64,000 nucleotides of DNA. Source: Paraburkholderia fungorum. Its GTDB lineage: Bacteria > Pseudomonadota > Gammaproteobacteria > Burkholderiales > Burkholderiaceae. The stretch lies in contig NZ_FNKP01000001.1 of NCBI RefSeq assembly GCF_900099835.1, forward strand, positions 1,674,001 to 1,738,000, written 5' to 3'. Under the pieces are notes generated by a model. That model made no database searches, was not told the origin of the DNA, and worked only from the letters and a program-made list of their open reading frames with translations. Numbering within the stretch: the first letter of the stretch is position 1; the number at the start of each line of letters is the position of its first letter. The translations under genes and the position numbers were made by a program. This document shows positions 37,401 through 45,368 of the stretch, piece after piece.

Positions 37401-37877
37401 AAAGCACCGCTGCAACTGCATGGCACCTTGAATCTGCTGACCGGAACAGGGCAAGTGATTTTCCGTTACGCCAAACCCACCGCGCGCGATTACCTGTCCG
37501 CGTGGCTTGCGCATCTGGTTTATTGCGCGGCCCGGCCCGATGGTCCGCGCCGTACCGTGTGGCATGGCAGCGGCGAGAGTTTCGAACTCGCGCCAGTCGC
37601 CGCGCCGCTCGACGAACTCGCGCCGCTTGCGGCGTTGTTCAGGGCGGGGCGCAGGTTGCCGCTGCGCTTTTTTCCAAAGAGCGCGTGGACGCGGGTCAGC
37701 GAAAGCGAATCGGCGTCGCAAGGTGTGTGGATCAACGACCGCGTGCGCGGCGAGTCGGATGATCCTGCATTGCGCATCGCATTGCGCGGCACGCCGCTCA
37801 CGCTCGACGAGCCGTTCGGCAGTCTTGCGTCGATCGTGTTCAAGCCGTTGATCCAGCATCTGCGGAGCGCATCATGA
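34500..37877 (+). CDS. recC: Exodeoxyribonuclease V gamma subunit RecC
   Basis: The 1125-residue protein is close to the E. coli RecC length. The start ATG at 34500 opens with MLQLFYSNRYETLVGAL, the normal RecC N-terminus; the frame extends upstream without support. Inactive helicase-like domains and the Chi-recognition tunnel are expected; LRGLPFRIVCLLGMDDGVLP and RDNAPLPPAALVDELLD are recognisable conserved segments. RecC works with RecB and RecD on double-strand DNA ends, recognising Chi and loading RecA. The stop overlaps the recB start by 4 bases (ATGA), so the subunits are coupled. No recA or other repair gene is adjacent. Confidence 0.95.
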   Translation: MLQLFYSNRYETLVGALLDDLGEAPSDPWAAQPVIVPSAAVRRRLELDIATRQGICANVNFGYLAQWLWAQIGGVIKNVPAHSPFAPDRLVWRCYRLLGDADETLPWNASPRLRTYLDAADASMRYELARRVATVLDHYLTYRPEWLQQWQKGGSIFASGALDDTGPRLTGASDAAREDERWQAALWRSVLAEVAGDAQTPAAALPPAYRFLEEIGTLDLEAISNAQWPEAVSVFALPTMPPLHVALLRALSRWVDVRLYVMNPCREFWFDVVSEGRVQALDAAGQLDYQEVGHPLLAEWGRQTQAQLHMLHELTESAASGETGDFTENPEPSWLAAVQNGILELRAETDTDELPIERGIEVHVCHSLSRQLEVLHDRLLGWFDEFDDLQPSDVLVAVSDLAAAGPLIDAVFGTTPPGDTRRIPYRITGLPPSQANPVARLLLDWLALPDRSVGAPDLIEWLRVDAIAVRYGIDASSLEAAQEWLAAAGARRGLAPVEPTGEHVPIARHTFADALTRLYLGYAMPDGGEPVDAWLPVEGADGSDAELLGRLSRFVDDIDSFAADCAVERTPAAWSQLLLETLGQSFDGGVEFADSLAAVRDAISKMSDAMQAGAQDVLLPAAVVRGALTEALDDPARGGVPWGSVTFSSLTSLRGLPFRIVCLLGMDDGVLPSLARADEFDLMAAFGKAGDRQRRDDERNLFLDLLLAARERLFIAYTGRSIRDNAPLPPAALVDELLDHLAQVSAGEDASPAEVDEARHDFIVDHPLQAFASDYFSSQGELFTYNADRAELATLLAAPQHADVAPFFDQPLPPEDDSPVAFDEFVRFWRHPARALLRDRLGIVLSDAQGELLDTEPFDLDYSGRDALADRLLPVLLDADTEDEVMFDRVRRVAAASPELPGGATGAVWRARELGALHRLATSVRREVASGVERLPFVLDIAPRWPDGTDLAGALFGPHDAMLRDAAKAPLQLHGTLNLLTGTGQVIFRYAKPTARDYLSAWLAHLVYCAARPDGPRRTVWHGSGESFELAPVAAPLDELAPLAALFRAGRRLPLRFFPKSAWTRVSESESASQGVWINDRVRGESDDPALRIALRGTPLTLDEPFGSLASIVFKPLIQHLRSAS

Positions 37878-40800
37878 GCGGCGCCGCACACAATTACGCG
37901 CTGGTCGCCGAAGAACTCGACGTCTTTGCGTGTTCGCTCGACGGCGTCAACCAGATCGAAGCGTCGGCCGGAACCGGCAAGACCTGGAACATTTGCGCGT
38001 TGTACGTGCGATTGCTGCTCGAAAAGAATCTGAACGCCGATCAGATCCTCGTCGTCACGTTCACGAAAGCGGCGACTGCCGAGTTGCACGAGCGTATTCG
38101 CGGACGCCTCGCGGAACTGCATCGCGCAATCGAGATGGATGACGATGGCGGTGATCCGTTCATTCAGCGCCTCTTTGAAACGACGTTGTCGCCGGAGCGC
38201 GGTATTGAACGTGACGACGCGCTGAAAGTGGTGCGCCGCGCGTTGCGTACTTTCGACCAGGCCGCGATTCACACGATTCACGCCTTCTGTCAGCGCGCGT
38301 TGCAGGAAGCGCCGTTTGCCGCCGCCATGCCGTTCGCGTTCGAGATGGAAGCCGACGACGCCGCATTGCGTTTCGAAATGGCCGCCGATTTCTGGCGTGA
38401 ACAGGTCGAACCGGTTGCCTATGCGCACCCTGCGTTCGCCGCGTGGCTGGTGGCCAAACGCGCCGGTCCCGCTTCACTCGACGAGCAACTCGCGCGGCGT
38501 CTGAAAAAGCCGTTGGCATTGTTGCGCTGGGGCACGCTCGACGCGAGCGGCAGCGACGCCGATCCGCAAGCCGGTTTCGACGCCGCATGCGCGCTATGGC
38601 AAGCCGAACGCGACGCAATTGTGGGCCTGCTCGCGCAGGCGCAGGAGCGCTTGAGCAAGACCACGCACAAGCCCGATCACGTGAGCGCGGCCATCGCCGC
38701 ATGGACCGACTATTTCGCGCAGGGCGATTGCCATGCGCCGCCGCCGAAGGCCGCGCTGAAATTGACGGTGTCCGCGTTGAAGAAGGCGACCAAGGTCAAG
38801 TTCGAACCGCCCGAGCATCCGTTCTTCGAACACGCCGAAGCGCTGGCGGCCGCCGTGGTGTCGGCCGAGGCCGCGCAACGCGCGCGCTGGCTCGAACTGG
38901 TGCAAAGCTGGCTTGGCTATGCACCCGCCGAGCTGGTCGCACGCAAGCGCACGCGCCGGGTCGTCTCGTTCGACGATCTGCTGTCCAACCTGTATCGCGC
39001 GTTGGCTGCCCATCCGTGGCTCGCCGATGCGTTGCGCGCACGTTATCCGGCCGCGCTGATCGACGAGTTTCAGGATACCGATCCGCTGCAGTTCGCCATT
39101 TTCAGCCGCATTTTCGCGCCGGCTGGACCGCTGTTCCTGGTCGGCGATCCGAAGCAGGCCATCTACAGCTTTCGCGCGGCTGATTTGCATACCTATCTGG
39201 CTGCGCGTGCGGCGGCTTCGGCGTGCTACACGCTGGCCGTCAATCAGCGCTCTACCGCACCGATCGTCGAAGCCTGCAACCGGTTGTTCGAGGCCAATCC
39301 GCAAGCATTCGTGCTCGACGGCCTCGACTACCAGCCAGTGCGCGCAGGAGAGCGGCGCAGGGCGCCGTTTGCCGATCCCGACGCAAGCGGCGGCGATTTC
39401 CGTATCTGGACCTTGCCGCAAGGCGACGCCGCGTTGACCAAACGCGAAGCCCAGCGCGAAGCGAGCGAAGCGTGTGCCGCCGAGATCGTGCGGTTGCTGC
39501 GCGGTGCCCGCGAAGGCACGGTGACGATCGGCGACAAACCGCTCGCGCCGGGCAACATCGCCGTGCTGGTGCAAACGCATAAGCAGGGCAGTCTGATCAA
39601 GCGCGTGCTGGCCGCGTGGGGTGTCGGCAGTGTGGAGCTGGCGCAGGCGTCGGTGTTTGCGACGCTCGACGCCGAGCAGATCGAGCGTGTACTTGCCGCC
39701 GTCGATACGCCCGGCGATCTGCGTCGTCTGCGTGCGGCGCTCGCCACCGACTGGCTCGGTCTCGACGCCGCCGCGCTATGGCGTCTGGAGCAGGTCGCCG
39801 ACGCGCCAACATCGGCCGACGACCCCGCGCACGCGGCGGACGCGATGGGCTGGGTCGAACGTTTCTCACGCTACCGCACGCTGTGGCACGAGCGTGGTTT
39901 CGCGGTGATGTGGCGCACGCTGATGCGCGAACTGCGGGTGGCGCAACGGCTCGTTGCGGGCGTGGACGGCGAGCGCCGTCTGACGAACGTGAACCATCTG
40001 GCCGAACTCGTGCAAGCGCGTGCCGCCACGCAACCCGGCATCGCGCCGACCCTGCGCTGGCTCGCCGCGCAACGCGACCAGGGCGGCGGTGAAGACGCGC
40101 AATTGCGGCTCGAATCGGATCGCAATCTCGTGCAGATCGTCACGGTTCACAAATCGAAGGGGCTCGAGTACGCGGTGGTGTTCTGTCCGTTTCTGAACGA
40201 CGGCGCGTTGCGCGAGCCGCCGTCGTCCGGCTTGCCCGATGCTCGCGAGTATCACGACGAGTCCGGCGACGCGGTGCTTCACTACGGTTGCGACGACGAT
40301 GAGGCAGAGCGCGCGTCGCGTTACGCATCGCGTGAACAGGCAGCGGAGCGGGCACGGCTGGTGTACGTCGCGCTCACGCGTGCCGTCTACCGCTGCTATC
40401 TGGTGGCAGGAACGTATCTGTCGTCGAAGTCCACGAAAGAATCGCGCCGTAGCGTGTTGAACTGGCTGGTGGGCGGCAGCGGTCATGTTTTCGACGACTG
40501 GCTCACCGATCCACCCGACGAAGCCTCGCTGGCCGCTCGCTGGCAGGCGCTGGCAGGCGGTCCGGTGACGTTGCAGGCATTGCCTGCGGTTGCTCGCAGG
40601 ACGCCGCTGGAGAGCCTCGAGGACCACGGCGCGCACATGCAGGCGCGAGCCAACCGGCGGATGTTGCGCGACCAGTGGCGCATGGCGAGCTTTAGCGGCT
40701 TGATCGCGGCTGGCAGCAAGGCTGAAGAGTTGCATGCACCGGCCGAAGACGTGCGGCCCGATCACGATGAAATCGCCGATTCGATTGCCGTCGTGCCCGT

Positions 40801-41566
40801 GCCTGTTCCGCAAGCGCCGTCCTATGCCGAGGACGACATTCTCGGCTTTCCGCGCGGCGCGGCGGCGGGCGACTGTTTGCATCGGATGTTCGAGCTTGCG
40901 CAGTTCAACAATCCGGGCACGTGGCCGAAGGCTATCGAGGGAGCGCTCCGCGAGCGGCCCGCCCCGGCCACGCCCGAACTCGGCGCGCGTTTGCCCGCGA
41001 TGATGCACAACCTGCTCGCCGATGTCGTCAGCACCGAACTCATGCCCGGCATGACGCTGGCCAGGCTCGATCCGCGGCGGCGAATGAACGAAATGGAGTT
41101 TCTGTTCGCGGCGCCGTCGCTTGGGTTCCCCGCGTTACGCGAGTTGCTGATCGAGCACGGCTACCCCGACGTCGCACTGGAGCCGGGCGTGTTGCGCGGC
41201 TTCGTCAAAGGGTTTATCGACATGATCGTCGAGCACGATGGCCGCTTCTGGATCGTCGACTGGAAGTCGAATCATCTCGGCGATACCGCTGCCGACTATG
41301 CCGCCGCGCCGCTCGAAGCGGCGATGGCAAGTCACGCGTATCACCTGCAGGCGCTGCTCTACACGGTCGCGCTGCATCGGTATCTGAAAACGCGGGTGCG
41401 CGATTATTCGTACGACACGCACATCGGCGGCTATCTTTATCTGTTCGTGCGGGGCGTGCGTCCTGATTGGCGTGACGCCGGTGAGGCCGCCGGTGTGCAT
41501 CGGCGGCGGCCTGCTTTTGAACTTGTGGCGCTGCTCGATGCGGCCATGATCGGGGGTGTCGCATGA
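37874..41566 (+). CDS. recB: Exodeoxyribonuclease V beta subunit RecB
   Basis: 1230 residues, slightly longer than E. coli RecB (1180). The UvrD-type helicase motif I EASAGTGKTW lies near residue 38, with VTFTKAATAELHERI and ALIDEFQDTDPLQF further on. Motif VI-like VYVALTRAVYRCYL is at about 833. The C-terminal nuclease has the metal and catalytic motif VDWKSNHLG at about 1128-1136. RecB provides the 3'-5' helicase and the only nuclease site of the complex. The gene overlaps recC (ATGA) and recD (ATGA) by 4 bases on each side, a fully coupled operon. A few Pro/Ala-rich linkers explain the extra length. Confidence 0.95.
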   Translation: MSGAAHNYALVAEELDVFACSLDGVNQIEASAGTGKTWNICALYVRLLLEKNLNADQILVVTFTKAATAELHERIRGRLAELHRAIEMDDDGGDPFIQRLFETTLSPERGIERDDALKVVRRALRTFDQAAIHTIHAFCQRALQEAPFAAAMPFAFEMEADDAALRFEMAADFWREQVEPVAYAHPAFAAWLVAKRAGPASLDEQLARRLKKPLALLRWGTLDASGSDADPQAGFDAACALWQAERDAIVGLLAQAQERLSKTTHKPDHVSAAIAAWTDYFAQGDCHAPPPKAALKLTVSALKKATKVKFEPPEHPFFEHAEALAAAVVSAEAAQRARWLELVQSWLGYAPAELVARKRTRRVVSFDDLLSNLYRALAAHPWLADALRARYPAALIDEFQDTDPLQFAIFSRIFAPAGPLFLVGDPKQAIYSFRAADLHTYLAARAAASACYTLAVNQRSTAPIVEACNRLFEANPQAFVLDGLDYQPVRAGERRRAPFADPDASGGDFRIWTLPQGDAALTKREAQREASEACAAEIVRLLRGAREGTVTIGDKPLAPGNIAVLVQTHKQGSLIKRVLAAWGVGSVELAQASVFATLDAEQIERVLAAVDTPGDLRRLRAALATDWLGLDAAALWRLEQVADAPTSADDPAHAADAMGWVERFSRYRTLWHERGFAVMWRTLMRELRVAQRLVAGVDGERRLTNVNHLAELVQARAATQPGIAPTLRWLAAQRDQGGGEDAQLRLESDRNLVQIVTVHKSKGLEYAVVFCPFLNDGALREPPSSGLPDAREYHDESGDAVLHYGCDDDEAERASRYASREQAAERARLVYVALTRAVYRCYLVAGTYLSSKSTKESRRSVLNWLVGGSGHVFDDWLTDPPDEASLAARWQALAGGPVTLQALPAVARRTPLESLEDHGAHMQARANRRMLRDQWRMASFSGLIAAGSKAEELHAPAEDVRPDHDEIADSIAVVPVPVPQAPSYAEDDILGFPRGAAAGDCLHRMFELAQFNNPGTWPKAIEGALRERPAPATPELGARLPAMMHNLLADVVSTELMPGMTLARLDPRRRMNEMEFLFAAPSLGFPALRELLIEHGYPDVALEPGVLRGFVKGFIDMIVEHDGRFWIVDWKSNHLGDTAADYAAAPLEAAMASHAYHLQALLYTVALHRYLKTRVRDYSYDTHIGGYLYLFVRGVRPDWRDAGEAAGVHRRRPAFELVALLDAAMIGGVA

Positions 41567-43746
41567 GCACGATTGAGCAGAAAGGCTCGATGCCGCCGGA
41601 GATCGACGACATCGGCATCACGCTGCCCGCGCCGGCCGATTTCAGCATCGCGCTCGCCGAAGGGTTTGCACGCCGTATCGGTGCGCTGGCGCGTCGCGGG
41701 GGCGCCTCGATCGATGCGGTGAAGTGGGCCGCTCGGGGCGCTTTTGCAGCGAGCCGTGCGACGACAGAGGGTCACGTGTGCGTGCCGCTTGGCGTGTTGG
41801 CGCGGCGCTTCGACGCGTCGGTCGGCGAGGCGCGCGCGGGCTTGTTTGCAAGCGGCATGGCCAGCGATGGGACGCTGGGCGCGCCGGCTTTACGGCCGTT
41901 GGTGATCGACGCGCAGGGGCGTTTATATCTCGCGCGATATTACGATTACGAGCGGCGCCTGGCGCGCTCGCTGGTGGCGCATACGGGTGAAGGCGGCGCG
42001 CGGGGTGAGGCTGTTGAGCCACCCCTTGCGGAGTTGGCTGCGAACGCCATGGTGGGCGACACCCAATCCTTGTCCGACCGTCTACTGCGGTTTTTCGGGC
42101 CGCCCAAGGACGATGAAGTCGACTGGCAGCGCGTCGCGGCAGTGATGGCGCTATCGGGGCGGCTCACCATCGTCAGCGGTGGCCCTGGCACCGGCAAGAC
42201 CACCACCGTGGTCGGCGTGCTTGCGTGTCTGCTCGATACCCGAGCCGATCTGCGGATCGCACTCGCTGCGCCGACGGGCAAAGCCGCCCAGCGCATGCAG
42301 GAAGCGTTGCTCGCACGTGCCGGCGATCTGCCGCCCGAACTCGCCGTGCGTTTGCCGCAGACTTCGTACACGTTGCATCGTCTGCTTGGCTCGGGGCCGG
42401 GCGGACGGTTCCGGGATCATCGAGATAACCCGCTGCCGTACGACGTTGTCGTGATCGACGAGGCGTCGATGATCGACGTCGCGATGGCCGCGCATCTGCT
42501 CGACGCTATCGCGCCGCACACCCGTCTCGTGATGCTCGGCGACAAGGATCAGCTCGCCGCCGTCGAAGCCGGTGCGGTGTTCGCCGAACTCAGCGCGCGG
42601 CCGGCCTTTACGCAAGGCGGCGTGCAACGGATCGCCGAAGCACTGGGGATAGACCGGAAGCGGTTCGCGCAGGCGTTGCCGGGTGTATCGCGTGACTTCG
42701 ACGAGCCTCCTGCTGACTATTTCCCATCGGCGGAGTCTGATTCCTTTTCGGACGACAGCTTCGCTCCGCCGTCCGACGACCTGTTCGCGCGGACCGATCC
42801 GCGCGATGCATTCGATCCGCCATCCGCCGGCGATCTATTCGGCGACGACATATCGGCGGCAAGCGGGGGCGCGTCGTTCGCATCGCGCGACGACATATCG
42901 GCTCCGAGCCCGCAGAGTCCGCTCGCCGATTGTGTCGTGTGGCTCGAGCGGAACTATCGGTTCGGCCTCGATTCGCCGATCGGCCGTCTGTCGCTTGCCA
43001 TTCGCAGCGGCTCTGCCAGCGAGGCGCTCGAGGTGTTGCGCATCGACCCGGCAGAAACCTGCGCGGCGGCTCTGCACGAAGATACCCACGCGACGCTGAC
43101 CGAGCGCACCGTCACCCGGCTCGCCGCAGGCTTCACCCCTTACGCCGATGCATTGGCGTCGACGCTGGCCATGGACTCGCCCGATCCGCTGCCGCTTTTC
43201 GATGCGCTGAACCAGTTCCGCATTTTGTGCGCGACGCGTTCCGGGCCGCGCGGCGTCGATCAGGTGAACGCGGCGATGGCGGCTCAGGTGCGGCGTGCCG
43301 CAGGCGTGACGCTGGCGGTGGGCGCGCAATGGTTTGCGGGGCGCGCGATCATGGTCACGCGCAACGACTATGCGTTAGGTCTGTTCAACGGCGACATCGG
43401 CATCGCGCTGCCGGGCGCGGGCGGCGCGTTGCGGGTGTATTTCCGCACCGGCGACGGTGGCCTGCGAGCGGTGTCGCCCGCTGCGCTTCCACCACACGAC
43501 ACGGCCTTCGCGTTGACGGTCCACAAATCGCAAGGCTCGGAGTTCGAGCACGCGGTGTTGATGCTGCCGCCTGTTTTCAGCCGGGTGTTGTCGCGCGAGC
43601 TGGTGTACACGGCGATTACCCGCGCGCGCGTTCGAGTGGAAGTGGTGGGCGGGCGCGCGGTATTGGCGCAGGCAATTGCCACGCCGACGCAGCGCGACTC
43701 CGGGCTGGCCGCGCGAATTGCGGAGGCCTCGCGGCGAGGGGCTTAG
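41563..43746 (+). CDS. recD: Exodeoxyribonuclease V alpha subunit RecD
   Basis: 727 residues, versus about 610 in E. coli. The RecA-like helicase core is intact: Walker A GGPGTGKTTTVVG at 206-218, VVIDEASMID at about 296-305, MLGDKDQLAAVEAGAVF, then VHKSQGSEF and YTAITRAR near the end. It is the 5'-3' helicase that limits and regulates RecBCD nuclease activity. The extra length is mostly an acidic Asp/Ser/Pro-rich insertion at about 375-452 between the Walker B region and the next conserved block LERNYRFG. The gene starts inside the recB stop (ATGA) and has no further gene behind it. Confidence 0.94.
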   Translation: MSTIEQKGSMPPEIDDIGITLPAPADFSIALAEGFARRIGALARRGGASIDAVKWAARGAFAASRATTEGHVCVPLGVLARRFDASVGEARAGLFASGMASDGTLGAPALRPLVIDAQGRLYLARYYDYERRLARSLVAHTGEGGARGEAVEPPLAELAANAMVGDTQSLSDRLLRFFGPPKDDEVDWQRVAAVMALSGRLTIVSGGPGTGKTTTVVGVLACLLDTRADLRIALAAPTGKAAQRMQEALLARAGDLPPELAVRLPQTSYTLHRLLGSGPGGRFRDHRDNPLPYDVVVIDEASMIDVAMAAHLLDAIAPHTRLVMLGDKDQLAAVEAGAVFAELSARPAFTQGGVQRIAEALGIDRKRFAQALPGVSRDFDEPPADYFPSAESDSFSDDSFAPPSDDLFARTDPRDAFDPPSAGDLFGDDISAASGGASFASRDDISAPSPQSPLADCVVWLERNYRFGLDSPIGRLSLAIRSGSASEALEVLRIDPAETCAAALHEDTHATLTERTVTRLAAGFTPYADALASTLAMDSPDPLPLFDALNQFRILCATRSGPRGVDQVNAAMAAQVRRAAGVTLAVGAQWFAGRAIMVTRNDYALGLFNGDIGIALPGAGGALRVYFRTGDGGLRAVSPAALPPHDTAFALTVHKSQGSEFEHAVLMLPPVFSRVLSRELVYTAITRARVRVEVVGGRAVLAQAIATPTQRDSGLAARIAEASRRGA
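42685..42918 (+). other. Acidic low-complexity insertion in RecD
   Basis: The codons for about residues 375-452 of RecD encode a segment rich in Asp, Ser, Pro and Phe, with repeated DDSFAPPSDDLF and DDISAPSP-like pieces. It separates conserved helicase motifs, which continue normally on both sides, and is likely an exposed loop. Confidence 0.75.
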
Positions 43747-43968
43747 GGTGAAACGGAAGCTGGGCTTGCAGGAGGGGCTGTAGCGGCGTGGAGCGGGGAT
43801 AGGTTGCAACGCAAGCAGGGTCTTTCGCAGCGAGGTGGGGCGGCGCGAAGCGGGCTGCGAATAGCCAGAGGTGCTGGCGTGATGCCGGCGGTGTCTGGCC
43901 AAAGTGTGTCATGCCAACGTGCGCTAACGCGTCAGGGTATGAGGGCTGGGTGGCAGCCAAAAAGCTGA

Positions 43969-43992
43969 AAGCACGCGAGAACCCGCGTGCTG
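43969..43992 (-). terminator. Terminator hairpin 3' of the VC0807-like gene
   Basis: An 8-bp stem (AGCACGCG and CGCGTGCT) with a 6-nt loop is followed on the minus strand by TTTCAGCTTTTT. It lies about 40 bases downstream of the leftward membrane-protein gene. Confidence 0.6.
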
Positions 43993-44032
43993 CGCGAGCG
44001 CTCCTCGCCAGCGTCAAACCGTTGCCAAAAGC

Positions 44033-44674
44033 TCACCCCGCCACCTCACCCGACTGCACTTTTGCAGCAGCCCGGCTACTCAAAGCCTTCCGATACCAAA
44101 GCGTCCACAGTGCAAGGCCACCGTAAATGCCGTAACCGATAAACGGCGAGACCACCAGAAACCGCTCGATCGGCCATGTCAGCGCCATCCACGAGCGCAG
44201 TGCGGTCTCGGTAGTCAAGCCGACGCCCCATACCAGCGTCATCATTCGCATCGCGGTAGCGAGTGCGGGTCGTTCGCGCCACAGCGCCTCGAAATGCGCA
44301 GCGCCGCCTTCCATCTCGCGAGCAACTGTGGCGCGCGCGAGATAAAAGATCAGCGGGCGGCGCATCGGCAGCGAAAGCAGAAACACCACGCCGACCGCGC
44401 CGGACACCAGCGACTCGCGCAACAGCAGCACACGTGGACTGCCGCCCATCGCCATGGCGGCGACCGAGAGCACGATCCCGGCGACCACCATCACGCTGAG
44501 CGCGTCGACCCGGCGAAAGCGCGCCAGTTCGATCAGACTCCAGACGATCGGCGGCACGGCCGACGCGATCAACGCGCCGGTCTCGCCGAGATGCGGCAGC
44601 GTGAAGCGGTAGGCGAGCCAGGGCAGCAGAAAGTTGACGGCCATCTCCACCACAAAACCGGGGCGCAGTTTCAT
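44033..44674 (-). CDS. VC0807-type inner-membrane protein
   Basis: 213 residues with about five to six hydrophobic helices (MAVNFLLPWLAYRF, TGALIASAVPPIVWSLIEL, LSVMVVAGIVLSVAAMAM, VSGAVGVVFLLSLPM). The protein resembles the VC0807 family of uncharacterised inner-membrane proteins, which keep the RRPLIFYLAR stretch and an EGG-containing helix. Function is unknown. The ATG with MKLRPGFVVE was chosen. The gene is divergent from arfB with a gap of about 200 bases and has its own terminator. Confidence 0.75.
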   Translation of the reverse strand: MKLRPGFVVEMAVNFLLPWLAYRFTLPHLGETGALIASAVPPIVWSLIELARFRRVDALSVMVVAGIVLSVAAMAMGGSPRVLLLRESLVSGAVGVVFLLSLPMRRPLIFYLARATVAREMEGGAAHFEALWRERPALATAMRMMTLVWGVGLTTETALRSWMALTWPIERFLVVSPFIGYGIYGGLALWTLWYRKALSSRAAAKVQSGEVAG

Positions 44675-44871
44675 ATGACGTTATGCAGTAAGCGGGAAAA
44701 CGCAGTATCGCGCAGTATCGACGTGCGGATTGTGCCGGTGCAAATGGTTTTTCACATCGGCAGTATCGGTCGATTCGACTTTGAAAATCGTAAGCGCTTA
44801 ACGCGTGGCCCGCGAGGATCGCCTGGCACGCATCGCCGGTTACACTTACGTTTCCCAGCCAGAACAGCCTC

Positions 44872-45276
44872 ATGACATCCCGTTATCCGATCCCGCTCAA
44901 CGAAATCGAACTGACCGCAGTGCGCGCACAAGGGGCGGGCGGTCAGAACGTCAATAAAGTGTCGAGTGCCATTCATTTGCGTTTCGACGTGCAGGCCTCG
45001 TCGCTGCCGGAGGTGCTGAAAATGCGTCTGCTCGCGCTGTCCGATCATCGGCTCACGCGTGACGGCGTGGTGATCATCAAGGCCCAGGAACATCGCACTC
45101 AGGAGATGAATCGCGCGGCGGCGCTCGCACGGCTCGATGAACTGATAGAGAGCGTCAGCGTGACGCGCAAGCCGCGTGTCGCGACCCGGCCGACGCGCGC
45201 ATCGAACCGGCGGCGTCTCGATAGCAAAGCGAAACACGGTGAGATCAAATCGGGGCGAGGCAGGGTGGTCGACTGA
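44872..45276 (+). CDS. arfB: Alternative ribosome-rescue factor ArfB (YaeJ)
   Basis: 134 residues. The release-factor domain has the GGQ motif at residues 23-25 ([19 protein letters not shown]), preceded by [12 protein letters not shown] basic, disordered tail ([23 protein letters not shown]) enters the mRNA channel of a stalled ribosome. Both length and tail are diagnostic for ArfB rather than a full class-I release factor. It hydrolyses peptidyl-tRNA on non-stop ribosomes. The gene has its own upstream region divergent from the VC0807 gene. Directly after its stop lies an 8-bp tandem repeat. Confidence 0.94.
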   Translation: MTSRYPIPLNEIELTAVRAQGAGGQNVNKVSSAIHLRFDVQASSLPEVLKMRLLALSDHRLTRDGVVIIKAQEHRTQEMNRAAALARLDELIESVSVTRKPRVATRPTRASNRRRLDSKAKHGEIKSGRGRVVD

Positions 45277-45295
45277 CGGGAGAATGCACACACTG

Positions 45296-45367
45296 GCGAA
45301 CCCGCGAACCCGCGAACCCGCGAACCCGCGAACCCGCGAACCCGCGAACCCGCGAACCCGCGAACCC
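45296..45367. repeat. 8-bp tandem repeat, nine perfect copies
   Basis: The unit GCGAACCC is repeated nine times without error over 72 bases. It occupies the gap between the convergent arfB and EAL genes and ends 1 base before the EAL stop codon. Because the unit length is 8, a change in copy number would not disturb either gene, although read-through frames would shift. Confidence 0.97.
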
Positions 45368-45368
45368 G

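Noticed and set aside
45296..45367. CRISPR-like repeat array
   Set aside because: The unit is only 8 bases and contiguous, with no spacers and no cas genes; it is a simple tandem repeat.
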